Below, piece after piece: positions 43,502 to 55,114 of a DNA stretch of 64,000 bases. Each line of letters starts with the position of its first letter. Position 1 is the first letter of the stretch. A program made the position numbers and the translations under genes. The DNA comes from Pseudevernia furfuracea (lineage: Eukaryota > Ascomycota > Lecanoromycetes > Lecanorales > Parmeliaceae): assembly GCA_022315425.1 (NCBI GenBank), contig JAIUPT010000032.1, positions 62,001-126,000 on the forward strand. Direction: 5' to 3'. Under the pieces are notes generated by a model. It saw only the letters and a list, made by a program, of their open reading frames with translations, did not search any database and had not been told where the DNA came from.

Positions 43502-44317
43502 ATGGCTACAATACCTTCTCATGATTCAAGGGCAGAATTCTCAGTCATATTTAGCCCTCCTGCCGATGTCCCGGTAGCAAAGTATGAAGAGTACAAAGCT
43601 GCTGTCACGGCATATGAAGAACATCTCAACCTTCTAGACTCAACTCGCAAAAAATACAACGCGCTTTTCCTTCGGCACAAAGAAGCTGAAACTCGCCATG
43701 AGAAGCATGTGAAAAAGATAAAATCACAGGGCTCGACATTCCTGCTCCACAAGCAGTACTTTGCCTCACTCTCAAATGCACTGCTCGCCTCAAACGCCAC
43801 GCTACGCTCCGCGCCAAAGCCGATTAGCGACTTGCAAGCTCTAAATCACGCAACTCTCTGCAATGATATCCGACTCGCTTCTTACACGCTTACCGGCATG
43901 ATATACAAAAACAAGCGCCTGGAAAAGGCGTACGAAATGACTTGGATGCGTGATCAAGGTTTGCAGGCGAAATGCGAGGAGATGTTCAAACTGGTAGAGA
44001 GAGACTGCATGGAGTTAGACCAGCGCCATGCAAAAGTGCTTGACTTGGAGAAGGAGATGGGTTCAGAGTCCGGGTGTCCATTTGCAGAGAAATGTATTTC
44101 TTGTCGTAGGAACAAGGAGAAAGAGGAGAGAAAGGCGGCGATGATTGAGCAGGAGGCGAAAGAGCAGGAGGCCGCAAAAGAGCAGGAGGCCGCAAAAGAG
44201 CAGAAGGGAGTGAATGGGAAGGTTTCGGCTAGGAATGTGAAAAAAGGAGCGGGGTTGAAGGGGAGGTTGGAGGATATTGTTGAGGAAGAGGTGGCAGAGG
44301 ACAAGGCTGGCAAATAA
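43502..44317 (+). CDS. Coiled-coil protein, hypothetical
   Basis: The frame is open from 43400, but the ATG at 43502 (MATIPSHDSRAEFSVIFSPP) follows a hydrophobic-looking leader that lacks a proper signal peptide, so 43502 is preferred (271 residues). The protein is mostly helical: EYKAAVTAYEEHLNLLDSTRKKYNALFLRHKEAETR, then a middle part with Leu/Ala heptads. A short CPFAEKCISCRR cluster (four Cys in total with spacing C-x5-C-x2-C) could bind metal. The tail is Lys/Glu-rich with three EQEAAK units. The family is unknown. It is tail-to-tail with SEC22, 101 bp away. Confidence 0.65.
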   Translation: MATIPSHDSRAEFSVIFSPPADVPVAKYEEYKAAVTAYEEHLNLLDSTRKKYNALFLRHKEAETRHEKHVKKIKSQGSTFLLHKQYFASLSNALLASNATLRSAPKPISDLQALNHATLCNDIRLASYTLTGMIYKNKRLEKAYEMTWMRDQGLQAKCEEMFKLVERDCMELDQRHAKVLDLEKEMGSESGCPFAEKCISCRRNKEKEERKAAMIEQEAKEQEAAKEQEAAKEQKGVNGKVSARNVKKGAGLKGRLEDIVEEEVAEDKAGK

Positions 44318-44418
44318 GTGTGAATGATTGGATACGCTTGATCAGGAAATTGCAGGAGCAAAGGCGGCACAGAAGCGCGTAATACAATGGGTAATCACCA
44401 TGCCATGCCACGAACAGC

Positions 44419-45123
44419 TCAAAAGAACCTCCACCATATAAGTACAATCATCATCACCCCCACCCCCACAAACGGTCCGTACTGCTTAAGCAATAGCTCC
44501 CAGTTGATCCTGACCGCCGCCCTCTTGTACTTCCTACTATCTTCCTTCAGCCTATCCGACATCTCTCCCATCCTCTCCAAACTGTCCCCTCTATACAGCA
44601 AATCCTCAATATTCTTCGTCATGACCTTCGTCACATCCCTTAGCTCATCGTTCAGCTTATCCAGGTTCTGACTCGCGCGGCTATCTTGGTAGGTCTTCTT
44701 CGTGCGCTGCATAAAGGTATCAAATTCGACAAAAGCGTAGGGGCGGCAAGTAGGAGAGAGGTATTGGGAAGAGGAGTAGGTGGTTGTGAATTCGGTGGCT
44801 AGGTCCGACAGGTAGGTGAAGGCGAGCTTACGGGGATAGGAGTGGTCGCAGATAGTGAGAAAGCAGAGCTGATCTTGTATCATGTAGCTGCAGTGCTCCC
44901 AAAAAGATTAGTAACAGCTTCTCTACGAGGGCAGGCGAACGTACTGGAGAGTGTATTTGCCAGCTTCTATGCTGGCCTGAGGCTCAGAATTGCGGTTCAG
45001 CCGCCGTATTATCATCTTCGCATTGGCTTTGGGGTCCGCGAGCTCGGCTTCCGCTTGCTCGTCGTCGACGGTGGCTGCGAGCAAAAGGCCATCAATCCTG
45101 GCTATCTGTGTTGATTTAACCAT
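44419..45123 (-). CDS. SEC22: ER-Golgi SNARE Sec22
   Basis: Sec22 is an R-SNARE acting between ER and Golgi. Exons 45123-44945 and 44887-44419 join across a 57-bp intron (44944-44888, GTACGT...CTAAT...GCAG) to give 215 residues, against 214 in yeast. The join restores KYTLHYMIQDQLCFLTICDHSYPRKLAF, core of the longin domain (residues 1-120). The R-SNARE motif follows (NLDKLNDELRDVTKVMTKNIEDLLYRGDSL...), with the central Arg of the LLYRGDSL block in place. A C-terminal membrane anchor (YGPFVGVGVMMIVLIWW) ends the protein. It lies head-to-head with the ASXH gene, sharing a 398-bp promoter region. Confidence 0.95.
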
Positions 45124-45521
45124 CTTGCTTTGTTCACTGTGCTCCTTTGAGAAGTCACGGCTTCCTCGAGCTCTTATAGCTATGGTGCTATCTCAGGCAT
45201 TTGTGATAGAAGAGGCTGCGCCAGGAGAAATGATCTAGAAAGAAAAGCTACTATCAAGAGCATTTCATCAATTGCTGCATGCAGTGCCAGTGAGTGACTG
45301 AGTGTGAATTCTAGGGAACTAGGGTTTGGAAGCTTCCGCCCGGAGTGCGGCTGCCGGGGGCGCTTGAAAATTAGCCGCGACAGCATGTTTGAGAACACTT
45401 CCAAGCTTCAAGCTTGACACTCCATGAAATCGTGTCCAAGTCGTGAGAAGCTTCGCTTGCTTGAGCATTCACTGAAGTCAACCTAACTCACACACATATC
45501 ATACCCTTGGTACACGTCAAG
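45124..45521. promoter_or_regulatory. Divergent promoter region SEC22 / ASXH gene
   Basis: 398 bp between start codons facing apart. It contains the direct CAAGCTTCAAGCTTGA pair near 45404. No gene seen. Confidence 0.5.
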
Positions 45522-48500
45522 ATGACTCCTCAAAAACGCAAAGCGGACACTGCATCACCAGCAGAGCCCACAGAAAAACCACTTCACAAGCGGCCAAGAT
45601 CTGAGAGTACCGATGACACAGCTAAAAAGCAAAATGGGAATGCCCATATCTCCGACGAGTCTTCAGACGAGTTTGTCAAGCATTCAGTTCCTCCGGCCGA
45701 GCCTTCGAGCCGTTCCCAAGCAGCTCCTGACACTAAGCACGAAGCTGTCCCTCAGAAAGAGTTACCACAGTCATGGGATCAAGCAGATGCTGCAGACAAG
45801 ATATTAGTGAAGATAAGGCAGGAGAACACAAAGGCTACGTGGTCTAGGATTGAGCAACGCTGGGAACAAGCGACGGGCGAAAAGGCTGCGAAAGGCATGT
45901 TGTCGGATCGATATAGACGCCTCAAGGAAATTATAGCACACCCAAAAGCCTGTGGTACAGGTCGAAAAAAGGTGCCATCGAATCTTGCCGAGCAGCCCTT
46001 GGAGGCTTCAGATGATATGTCCAAGCTTCCAACAGCTAAAGCCAGACCCGCGGGCACTGTAATGAGTGGATCCTCACACAAGCCTTCAGATGCCACTTCG
46101 AAGCGTTCTGTAACTGCGACCAAACCTTCGAGCTCCGCAATTGGCGAACCTCTAGACAAGCCTTCACGTGCTATCTCCAGACGTTCAGAAACCACAGTCA
46201 AACCTTCGAAAAGTGCAAGTGCAGCTTCCATCAATGATGTTGCCCCTGAACAAGACCTACCGCAATCATGGGAACAAGCAAACGCTGGGGATCAGCTGAT
46301 AGTGAAGATGAAAAATTATAAGACTTCCTGGGCTAACATCAAGGTAGCTTGGCAGAAGTTGACGGGCGAAATCGCGGCTGCAGGTGTATTGGAAGATCGA
46401 TATACGCGCATTAAGGGGTTCGTCATTTGCCCAGTAACTAATCGCACCTACACGCGCAACCGTACACTCCAAACGCCAAGGAAGCCGAAGGCGGAAGGTG
46501 AACACTCCGAGGAATCCTTAGACGAATCTTCAGATGAGTCCTCAGTTGAATCTTCAGATGAGTTTTCAAAGCATTCCTTACCCATGACACGTCGAAAGCC
46601 TCGTGGTGTAGCCAAACGGCAGATGAGAGCCAACGCTTTTGATGGACCGTCAGACGAGCCCGCTGCTGAACGTACGAAAGCTTCTGGTAAAGAACCTGGC
46701 GATGAGAAGGCAGAGGCAGAATCGTCAGATGAATCAGATGGGGCCTCGCAGCACTCAATACCAGTGGTCAAGTCTGCAAAGCATCAACGTGTAAAACCTG
46801 CCATTACCACGAAGTCAGGAGCTCACAACACAGCGGAGACTGCCGACGAGTTGGTGCTGGAGATGAGAGAAAGAGGATGTACTTGGGTCGAGATCACCGA
46901 AGCATGGAATGAGCGAACAGGTTTTAAGCACGTTCCAGAAACACTGCGAAAACGCTATGCTCGCTTAAAGGGCAGTTCTGCTACAAAGCCAAAGCCCACA
47001 GCCCAAGCTTCGAGCAAACGGAAGGTGAAGGCCATCTCTCCAGACGAAGATTCATACGACTCGTCTGCGAAACGCAGAAAACCGACGGCCGAAACTTCAC
47101 GTTCTACCGAAGCTCCTACCAAGCGCAACATGGATCGCGGAAAGCGCAAAACTTCTGTCAAATACACAGAATCAACGACGGAGGAGGATGAGCTTTTCGT
47201 TGCCCCTGTCGAGCCTGTTGCCACCGCCCCCGCCAAGCGCAATGCTGGTCGCTCTGCGAAGGCCAACAGAAGTGATCCAGAATGGCTAGTGACCAACGAG
47301 AAGTCACCTCTTGGATACGAAGACCTTCACGCAGAATTTTCCGACCCCAAGACATACGAGAACTTCACCAAATCAGACTGGGAGGACATCCGCGAAACTC
47401 TTCCCCCAAACGTTCCTATCAATCCTGACGGCTACTCAATTCCCACGACGTTCTTCCAGTATGACCCCGACTTCCGCCGTGGCATTCGTGAATTCCAGGA
47501 GGACCTCTTATCGGGGCGTTTGGATCCAAAATGGCAAGCTGATGCGGCTCAGGCAATGGAGGAACGGGCTCGAGGGGAGTTTGATGCATACAAGGAAGAC
47601 CAATTTGAGGCGTTTTGGGGGCAGAAGCAGAAGCTAGGCCACGATGTTCTTGCTGGGGAAAGCACTAAGATCAAGTTGGACTTGCTGATACAGAATGAGA
47701 TTTTCAAGGCCGGAGACCACTTCAGCTACTCGAGGGTGTTTGGTCGTGGGAAGAATGGGATGATTGTAGAGAAGGATTGCAAGGTGAGCGAGATCCTCGA
47801 ATTTTGTCTAAAATCGTTGCTGACACTTTGAAGATTGTCAAGGTCGACAGCAAAACACTGACATTCGCTATTCCTCCTAGGCAACGGAAGTACTCTCGCC
47901 ATATGTTTGATTCAGGAACTCCAGGAAGCACCAACCCCGAATCAAGAGCAACAATGGCATATGGCGGAGGACAGCCATCAAGAGGTGTAGATAGCAAACC
48001 TGGCGCTGCTCAGGTTGTTGCCGACGCCAAGACTAATGGTGATGAAGCATCAGAACCCAGTGATAAATGCGACGAAGCTTTGGTTATTGAGCAAACTACT
48101 AAAAATGGCGTCCTGGGCGACAGCAACAAGGCCCAAGAGGTTAATTTCGCATTAGAGGACAAGACGGATGAGAACGATGCTGCAGGAGGCATCAACCCAG
48201 AAGACACCGAAGTGGAAGCAAATAACTCGCCGCAAGAGAATGAGATCCACGGATCGACGGCATCAAAAGAAGGCAACCTAAAAGAAGCGTCTGCACAAAC
48301 GAACGGTGGTCAATCTTTGACCCCTGCGTTGCAAGAAGAAGATATTCTCTACAGCATCTCGAGCCTCCAACATCTCGAGAACAAGGTCATCGAAATCGAT
48401 GGCCGCTTTGATTCGAAGGTTGTTAGATCGACAAACTCATGGAAATCCTTCCGCGGTATCCGTAACAATCAAGACCTTGGAACGCTCTTCGAGATGCGCG

Positions 48501-48559
48501 AGGAGTTTTACGTCTATAAGCATCCGCAGATTGTGAAGGAGGCGAAGAAGAAGAGGTAG
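45522..48559 (+). CDS. Chromatin-type protein with three SANT/Myb-like domains and an ASX homology (ASXH) domain
   Basis: Exons 45522-47783 and 47834-48559 join in phase 0 (50-bp intron, GTGAGC...GCTGAC...GAAG), giving 995 residues. The frame opens at 45507 with TTG; the first ATG is 45522. Three Myb/SANT-like units occur at about residues 81-137, 246-300 and 440-486, each with a W...I...W...TG pattern followed by L..RY.RLK. Between them lie Ser/Asp/Glu- and Lys-rich disordered spacers with repeated ESSDE blocks. From about 585 to 703 an ASXH/DEUBAD-like domain is seen: EWLVTNEKSPL, a Leu/Pro-rich part, FQYDPDFRRGIREFQEDLLSGRLDPKWQ and EERARGEFDAYKEDQFEAFWGQKQ. The region past it holds LTFAIPP and a long acidic tail. 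Animal ASXH proteins activate a histone H2A deubiquitinase; the fungal partner is unknown. Confidence 0.82.
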
Positions 48560-48746
48560 TTGAGATAGTAGTTTGGGGGGATTGGAAACAATCAGTGTGC
48601 TGGGCGTTTTTCTAAGATACCCCCACATAGCAGGTAGGAACCCCGAGGCGCAAAATCCTACGCACAAGCTTGTAGGCTAGGAAAACAAAAATCAGGACCA
48701 CATCAATTCCTACATCTACAACCACATCTCCCCATTCCTCCACCCA

Positions 48747-49583
48747 TCAAGCCATACTCCCATTACCCTTTCCTAACCCCGTTCCAATCCCAAGCATCAC
48801 CGTCGCATCCGGCCTCTCCGGCGTGATCTTCCCAATACCCACGGTACCAAACTGATCATCCCTGACCTCAAACACGGCCACCTGGAACCTGCCTGCTCTA
48901 TACAAATACAGCCACAGTCCCTGCAGCACATTCATCACGATACCATAAGTCAAGTGATGGTAGCCGAGCGGGAAGGTGGCGACGCCGAAGAAGCAGCCGG
49001 GGTAGCGGGCGTCGGATTCGTAGGGGTCGTCGACACGAGCCTGCTCGAAATGATTGCTTTGTGTCAGCTAGCGTTGATTTCCCCGAACATTCGTTGCGGG
49101 TGTGGAGCGAGGGATATGTGCAGGTGTGAATGGTATTGTGGGGGGTGCGTACGAGAGGTTGATCGTCCGCGTCGTAGTTCTTGATGTAGGCGGCGAGGGA
49201 TTGCTGGGTGCGGAGGATGGTGCGGCCGAGATTGGGCTGCTTGATCGACTCGTCCTGGACGCCGATGATGAGCAAGGTGTGCGTGTCTGGGACGCGGAAG
49301 CGGACTATAGGTTCTTCTGGATTCGCGGTGTCTAGGTAGAGGGCGAGCGAGTCGAGTGTTCTGTGGGAGGAAAGGTTGGGGTCGTTAGTGATAAGTGTAC
49401 CAGGAGGGGAGGACTGGAGGGAAACGGAGCTCACTCTTCTCTAGAAAGAGAGGGGTTCGTGCTAAGATTCGATGCAGTGATAGTGTTCAAGGAAGGGGAA
49501 GTTGGATCGATAGCTGCAGACGCCGCTTGCACGGCGAATAAGTTTCGGGGACGGAGGAGCAAAAGGCAGATAACGGATAGCAT
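48747..49583 (-). CDS. Secreted protein of unknown function
   Basis: Exons 49583-49435, 49360-49153 and 49040-48747 give 216 residues. Introns are 49434-49361 (GTGAGC...CACTAAC...ACAG) and 49152-49041 (GTACGC...GCTGAC...GCAG). Residues 1-21 or so form a signal peptide (MLSVICLLLLRP..., then AVQAASA). Three N-glycosylation sites lie early. The mature part starts with TLDSLALYLDTANPEEPIVRFRVPDTHTLLIIG and includes YPGCFFGVATFPLGY and a Gly-rich end. The first-exon stop TGA and the following short frames are explained by the splice. The family is not recognised. It is tail-to-tail with the ASXH gene, 187 bp away. Confidence 0.78.
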
Positions 49584-50019
49584 ATTGATCAATGCTCGTG
49601 CTTGAGGGTAGTCTTCTCAGAGAAACAGCATTGGAGGAGACCCTTATAATTGTCGCGCATTGCGTTTGAAGCCTTAAATCCTCAACGTGGGAGGGAGTGT
49701 GGGGAGAGAGAAAGCGACACGCGACAAGCGGAAAAGTGCACGAGAGAAGCGAACCATAACAACGACGCTACTGAACACTGACAAGATAACTGTGCATATT
49801 GCGGAAGGTTCGCGATAGATCGCACAAGAAAATGAGTGGCTAGCGTTCCGAATCCCAGTCCAGGTTTTTTGACACCATCCACTTGCGCTACTCTTCGCGT
49901 TTTGGAACCTATCATATTTACGTGGAACAGATTTGGGTCAAAGAACGGAATCCGGAATTCCTACATCGGGACGAGAGAGTCAAGCAAATCCACATGAAAA
50001 GCATCTTCTAGGCGCCAAG
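49584..50019. other. Intergenic
   Basis: No gene seen. Confidence 0.4.
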
Positions 50020-50290
50020 CTAGATCGATGTAGTAGCTGCTAGGAGTCGTTCTTTTTTACCGAAGTCTTCTTCGTCCAGCGTCCCTTGAAAAGCTACCGA
50101 CTTCTCATCGTCCTCGAATTGGGACTCCATAGTGTCACGGCGAAGATCCCACTCATAACCTCTCGACCACTCGTCCTCCTCTTCTAGAAGTTCCAAGTCA
50201 GTAAGGGGTTGATGCTTGTGATGATTTGGAACATTGCAGGAAGGATTGTAGACATTGAAGCCGAACCTTTGTAGTAGACTAGAACAAATA
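50020..50290 (-). CDS. Possible last exon of an unrecognised gene
   Basis: The frame ending at 50020 reads QRFGFNVYNPSCNVPNHHKHQ..., then an acidic LEEEDEWSRGYEWDLRRD tail, with good codon character. Its 5' side looks spliced: GTATGT near 50322 and TTCTAG near 50282 would bound a very short intron. The upstream exon is not identified. An ATG at 50319 could also start a 99-residue protein. Confidence 0.25.
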
Positions 50291-50551
50291 GACGAAAATG
50301 TCAACTCTCTGTTAAACATACCGGCAATGAAGTGAGGCTTTCGCTGTCGAATGGTAAGTTAGGTATTTCTCCAAGGTTCGGCATGAAGACCTGGTACTTA
50401 AAGCTTGAGCTCCATCATGCCCAGAGGCACACTGATCAATACCATAACAAGAGAAAGACTTCGTTACTAACAGAACAGCCAAACCTTCTATCCACGCCTC
50501 AAAGCGAGATCCAGCATACTGCCCCAAGCCTCGTTGCTAACCATCCCTCCC

Positions 50552-51161
50552 CTACCTCCCAACACCCTGATTCGTGCCATTCACTGCCGTTTGCAGCGCG
50601 TCCAAGTTATCCGCCCAGTTCCCTCCCATTCCCATAAGGATATCCTTGATATCCTTCGTCTCCACATCCTGTCTTCCCCCGAGCTGGCCCGCAACACGCT
50701 GCTTCATGTCCCTCACTTTCCCCAACTCAACCTCTTCCTCTGCGTTGGGGGTCCTGGGCGTCCAGCGCGGGCTACCAACATCGAAATGTTCCGAGACCGC
50801 ATGGCCTGGTGAGCCTGGCGGCGGACACAGGAGGACTTCGATGCGGGTCTTCTTGATGGTGTCAATAGCTTTGGTTTCCCAGAGCGGACCCAGAAGGATG
50901 GGGAAGTTTGTGGCGTTGTCTTCGCCTGTGATGATCAGGCGGCGGATAGGGTATCTGACACATTTAGCTACAGTTGAATGGGCATTGAAAGCCAGGAGGG
51001 TAGTCCTACACTAAACCACTTTTGAATCCATCGAACTGATTAATTGGGAAATCCAAGCCAAGGCGTGTTGCTAGAGTTTGGGCTTCAGGCTTGGTGCTGG
51101 CGGTATTGTTCCAGTAGTAGTGGGGGTCGCGAGTGCGATTTCGACCCGCGCGGCCTGGCAT
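50552..51161 (-). CDS. Conserved-looking 184-residue protein of unknown function
   Basis: This gene is absent from simple start-to-stop scans because its second exon has a late Met. Exon 1 (51161-51010) starts MPGRAGRNRTRDPHYYWNNT. A 55-bp intron (51009-50955, GTAGGA...CAG) is followed by exon 2 (50954-50552), running YPIRRLIITGEDNATNFPILLGPLW to a TAG at 50552. Total length of 555 coding bases divides evenly. The protein has no signal peptide or membrane segment. It has LLCPPPGSPGHAVSEHFDVG in the middle and a Gly/Asp-rich helical end. The smooth sense across the splice argues that the gene is real. Family unknown. It is head-to-head with MED6. Confidence 0.6.
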
Positions 51162-51721
51162 CTTACGAGGTCTTTGATGAGAGATATTGAAGGATGATAA
51201 GGTTGTAGTAGTTAGGCAGATGGCAAGTCTGGAATCTGGAGCGGATTTCGGTGTGAAGGACTGAATAGAGGCTAATAGATTCAGTATGGCGCGGATACTT
51301 AAGGTAACTATAAGAATGATTGCTACAGGGAGGCTTTATATGGTAGTTCCAAGACGGGCTAAGGCAAATCCGGCCGCAATAGTGTTGTTGGAAAACTGAG
51401 ATAATGAATTTTGAATCCACTTGAGTAGCAAATAGCAAACATCCATGGAGACTTGCTCTACACCATGCCCATGGTACCACTTTTCTGTAGAGGTAGGACG
51501 CACTTGCTGTACATACCCACATACCTCGCATACCTACCTTTAGGTGGAACCATGAGGTAAAGTAGGGTTAGGGCATCTATCAGTCCCTCCATACTCACCT
51601 AAAGTTCAAGCGGCACCTTTGTGGGCGCATTGAGTCGGGCGCAGGTTAACAATTACTTACTTTATTCTCCCTTGGCTATCTTGACACTCTACATGTCGGT
51701 CTTGAAAACAGATCACACACA
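51162..51721. other. Divergent intergenic region, 184-residue gene / MED6
   Basis: 560 bp between start codons facing apart; no gene seen. Confidence 0.45.
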
Positions 51722-52918
51722 ATGGCGCAGGAGCCACCTCTGGATGAGATACAATGGCGATCTCCCAAAGCTCAGGAAATGGGCGGCATCCACACCAACA
51801 CCGGTAAGTCACTACAGTCCAAGCCCCCCCAAAAAGCTCACTAAGTGTCTCTCAAGTCCTTCCCTACTTCGCCGAATCCCCCTTTTTTGATGCTACCTCC
51901 AACAACGCTACCCTGACTACGCAAGCGCTCTACAACCCCAACATGTACTACATCATTCAGACTCGAGAAGCTTTCGAGGGCAGGTTGCGGACGATGCAAG
52001 GGCTGGAATTCATGATCACTCACGATCCGTCGGAAAATGATACCAAGCCTGGCCATAACGGGGTTTGGGTGATACGGAAACAGAATAGACGTAAGAGACA
52101 GGGCGCCCAGGACGAGGTTACGGGTATCAGCTCGTACTATGTTGTGGGGGAGAATGTCTACATGGCGCCTTCGGTGGGGAATATCCTTGGTAGCAGGCTG
52201 GTATGTGACATTGGACTGCTTTTCATCGGCCGCGCTGACCTTGAGGCTTTAGCTCTCGACAGTCACCTCTCTCACCAAGCTACTCTCCACAGCGTCTTCC
52301 CTTCCCAGTTTTACTCCATCGCTTGGCCATACCTATCTCCCTCTAGTACCAAAGAATCCTACTCCCGGCTCAAGCTTTCAGGCAACCCAGGCAAGCAAAG
52401 AGGGCACGCCAATGCTGGGAGGAGGAGGAACACCCTTGCCGGCAACACAGGAGACTGCTACCACCGCGAAAACTTCCAAAACTAGTTCCGACACGGGACT
52501 CCAAGGCGTCCAGATGCTGGCAAACTCCTACGATCTATCTGACCGCTACGGAAACGAGTACATGGATGAAAATCCCATCGTGGGCGAGCCGGGTTCATTC
52601 AAGCTGTCGAAATCACATAACACTTCATTGGCAACGTCTATGACTACGTCGAAAAACTCCAGCCAAGCTCAAGAAGTGTCAAAAGTCTCAAGCCAATCTT
52701 CTGAGGTGGGAACTCCGGCCAAGAGTGCAGCACCAACACCGCGGCTGAAGACCGAGGACTTGCCAGCACCGGTCAGGAAAGGGACAAAGGGCAGCGAGAA
52801 GAGCCCAACGACGCCAGGCACCAAGGAGAAGAAGTCGAGGAGAAAGAGCAAAGCTGCTGGCGACAAGGGGTCGACGACGCCAAAAACCACGACCCCCAAG
52901 CCTACTACGCCGGGATAA
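51722..52918 (+). CDS. MED6: Mediator complex subunit 6
   Basis: Med6 is a head-module subunit of Mediator and contacts RNA polymerase II. Exons 51722-51803, 51857-52200 and 52253-52918 give 363 residues. The start MAQEPPLDEIQWRSPKAQEMGG is the family N-terminus. Intron 51804-51856 (GTAAGT...CAAG) restores NTVLPYFAESPFFDATSNN, and YYIIQTREAFEGRLRTMQGLEFMI follows. Intron 52201-52252 (GTATGT...TTTAG) restores GSRLLSTVTSLTKLLSTASSLP; another AG ten bases later would shift the frame. The conserved end YGNEYMDENPIVGEPGSF is followed by a long Ser/Thr/Lys-rich disordered tail that varies between fungi. Confidence 0.94.
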
Positions 52919-53093
52919 ACCTCGCAGACCTCGACATTTGAACTTCGTTTTCTGGGACGCCTAGATATTGGTCCTCTGGTCTGCAAAACAGGCAGCCGTC
53001 TTCCGGGACTTGGCGCTCCGGCAGGCCATGGTCAACTATCAGGACTCGAACCCAGGAGAATGTGACTCGAGATTGCAACGTTTGGGCCATTGC

Positions 53094-54399
53094 CTAGACC
53101 ATCCTGTCTATGCTGCCATTTGCGTCTTCTATGCCATGGCCATTGTCGATGTCAACCGCACAGCTACAGTCCACAAAATCCTCCAGCTCCTCGCTCACAG
53201 TCTTCAACTTCTCCTTCACACTAGCTACACCTTCATGGCCGACGATATGTCTTGCAGGTGGATTCTCCTGTCCGCCGATCGCTGTTATGGCATTGATCGT
53301 CTCGGCAAGGAGCGAAGACTGCATCTCCAACGGAAGCCTCGGGTAGAGGGTTTGGATTTGGTCACCTGTCAACGATGCAGGCTCATGGTTTTCATTCTGC
53401 TGGATAGTATCAAGACGGTCTAACAGACCTCCAAGTATACCCCTAAACAAAGGCGCCGGGTTGTTTTCCGGTGAATACTGGGCCATCGACGGGGCAGATA
53501 TGATCTTGTTGGTCAGAACACCAATTTCCATCGTAGGTTGGACGATAGTCATCCTGATATTGAAGGGAGCAATCTCGTAGGCGAGGCTATCGCAGAAGCC
53601 TTCAAGTGCCCAGCCGGCAGCGCAATACATGCCTAGACCCGGAGTTCCTAGATGCCCGGCTGGAGACTGTATTAGTACAAACTCGGCAACTTAGGAGCCA
53701 CAGACTCACTTATACCTGTCACTACCAAAACATGCCCACTCTTCTTTTTCCGCATTGTCGGTAATGCAGCCTTGATGCAATTGACAGGACCGAAGAAATT
53801 GGTCTCGAATTGTTCCCGTACTAAAGTTTGCGTCCGTGGAGAAGCCGCGAGCTCCTCGACCGTACCGACCAGCGCTGTAATACCAAATCAACACTCGTCC
53901 AACACGCCCAAGCATCCGTGCGAGAACCGACCTTCGCTCGAGCAGCAAAGCAGTATATCCAACTTCCCAAACGCCTCCACCGCCACGGCAACAGCAGCCT
54001 GACACTGTCCCATCACACTGTTCCCCTCCACATTAGCCCCTTCCCCTACCCCTCAAGCAGCCTTGCAAAACTAAAAACAGGGGGCCCTTCACACCTCCCA
54101 TCCAACTCCACCCCCCTACATCTCCCCTTCCACCCCTCCTTCTCACACTCCCGCCAGAATTCCCGAAATCCATCTCCTCGCACTGAATCCCCCTCCTCCT
54201 CCCCCCCTCCTTCACGGTGACTCTCCGCAAGGTGTCGTGGATTCAGACCCGCTATCACGTTATCGCCGTGGGCGAGTGCCTGACGCGCGATGCCGATGCC
54301 GATGGGGGAGGTGCATGCGGTAATGAGCCAGGTTCGTGGGGCGGGGTGGTGCGGGAAGGTGGGGTTTGGCGGGTGGATGGTGGCGGGGGTGGGCGTCAT
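53094..54399 (-). CDS. Short-chain dehydrogenase/reductase (SDR), 5' part unresolved
   Basis: The first exon (from ATG 54399) encodes TWLITACTSPIGIGIARQALAHGDNVIAG, an altered Rossmann start with TACTSPIGIG in place of TGxxxGIG. Further exons read GQCQAAVAVAVEAFGKLDILLCC and then, after intron 53931-53875, ALVGTVEELAA...NFFGPVNCIKAALPTMRKKKSGHVLVVT. After intron 53715-53660 comes GHLGTPGLGMYCAAGWALEGFCDSLAYEIAPFNI to the stop at 53094. The active-site Tyr-x3-Lys appears as YCAAG, so Lys is replaced by Gly. Between about 54150 and 54050 the sense changes frame. Donor GTGAGA near 54147 with an AG near 54055 could bridge it, but this is uncertain and a frameshift is possible. It may be a divergent, non-classical SDR or an early pseudogene. 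Confidence 0.6.
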
Positions 54400-55097
54400 T
54401 GTTTAGGGGTTATTGGGGAAGCATGATTGATTTGGTGTTTGTGGGAGAGGTTTGAAGAGAAGTGAGGGTAATGGAAATGCTATTGCGGAAAGTGGTAGGA
54501 AGAGGTGGAGATGGAAGGCGGGGAACAGTGCCTAGGTACTTTACTTTAGGTGAGCTCCTTGGCGCTTAGCCGCGAGAGGCGCAATGGTTTCTCTCAACGG
54601 AAAGTTTGGACTTCTTTTCTATCTTTCTTCCCATTGAGACGTTCTACTGCTACCTTTCCATGCGTTCAGTGAAGTAAACGCAATTCGTCAGCTTGATACC
54701 CAGACGTGGATTATTCCGAAGTTGAATGTGACAAGTCCCGAAGATGTGTAATCTAACCTGGAGTCATCGACTATCCTGCAATAATATTCGTCGGAATTTG
54801 GATCAGATACAACGGACACAAAGTCAGTAACAGTATGTCTACATGACATGACTTCGCCAGCATCAGATGCATCGCGTGGCGCACTGATTTGACCTCCAAA
54901 TGCTGTCGTTTTCGTATGACCTTCGGCATTGCCATTTGCCGTTTACAACGACATTCCGAACACTTATGCTCCGACAATTGAGAGTTGCACCTTTCTCGTG
55001 CTAATTTATTCAGTCTCACTCACCGCCTGTACCTTCTGCTCTGTTCTACCGGTCCGACTTTCGTTCTCGCACGTGAAGGTTTATTAAATCGTCTAAG
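54400..55097. other. Intergenic, no gene seen
   Basis: Includes the SDR promoter; short frames only. Confidence 0.4.
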
Positions 55098-55114
55098 TTG
55101 AAGTTTCCTTCTAT

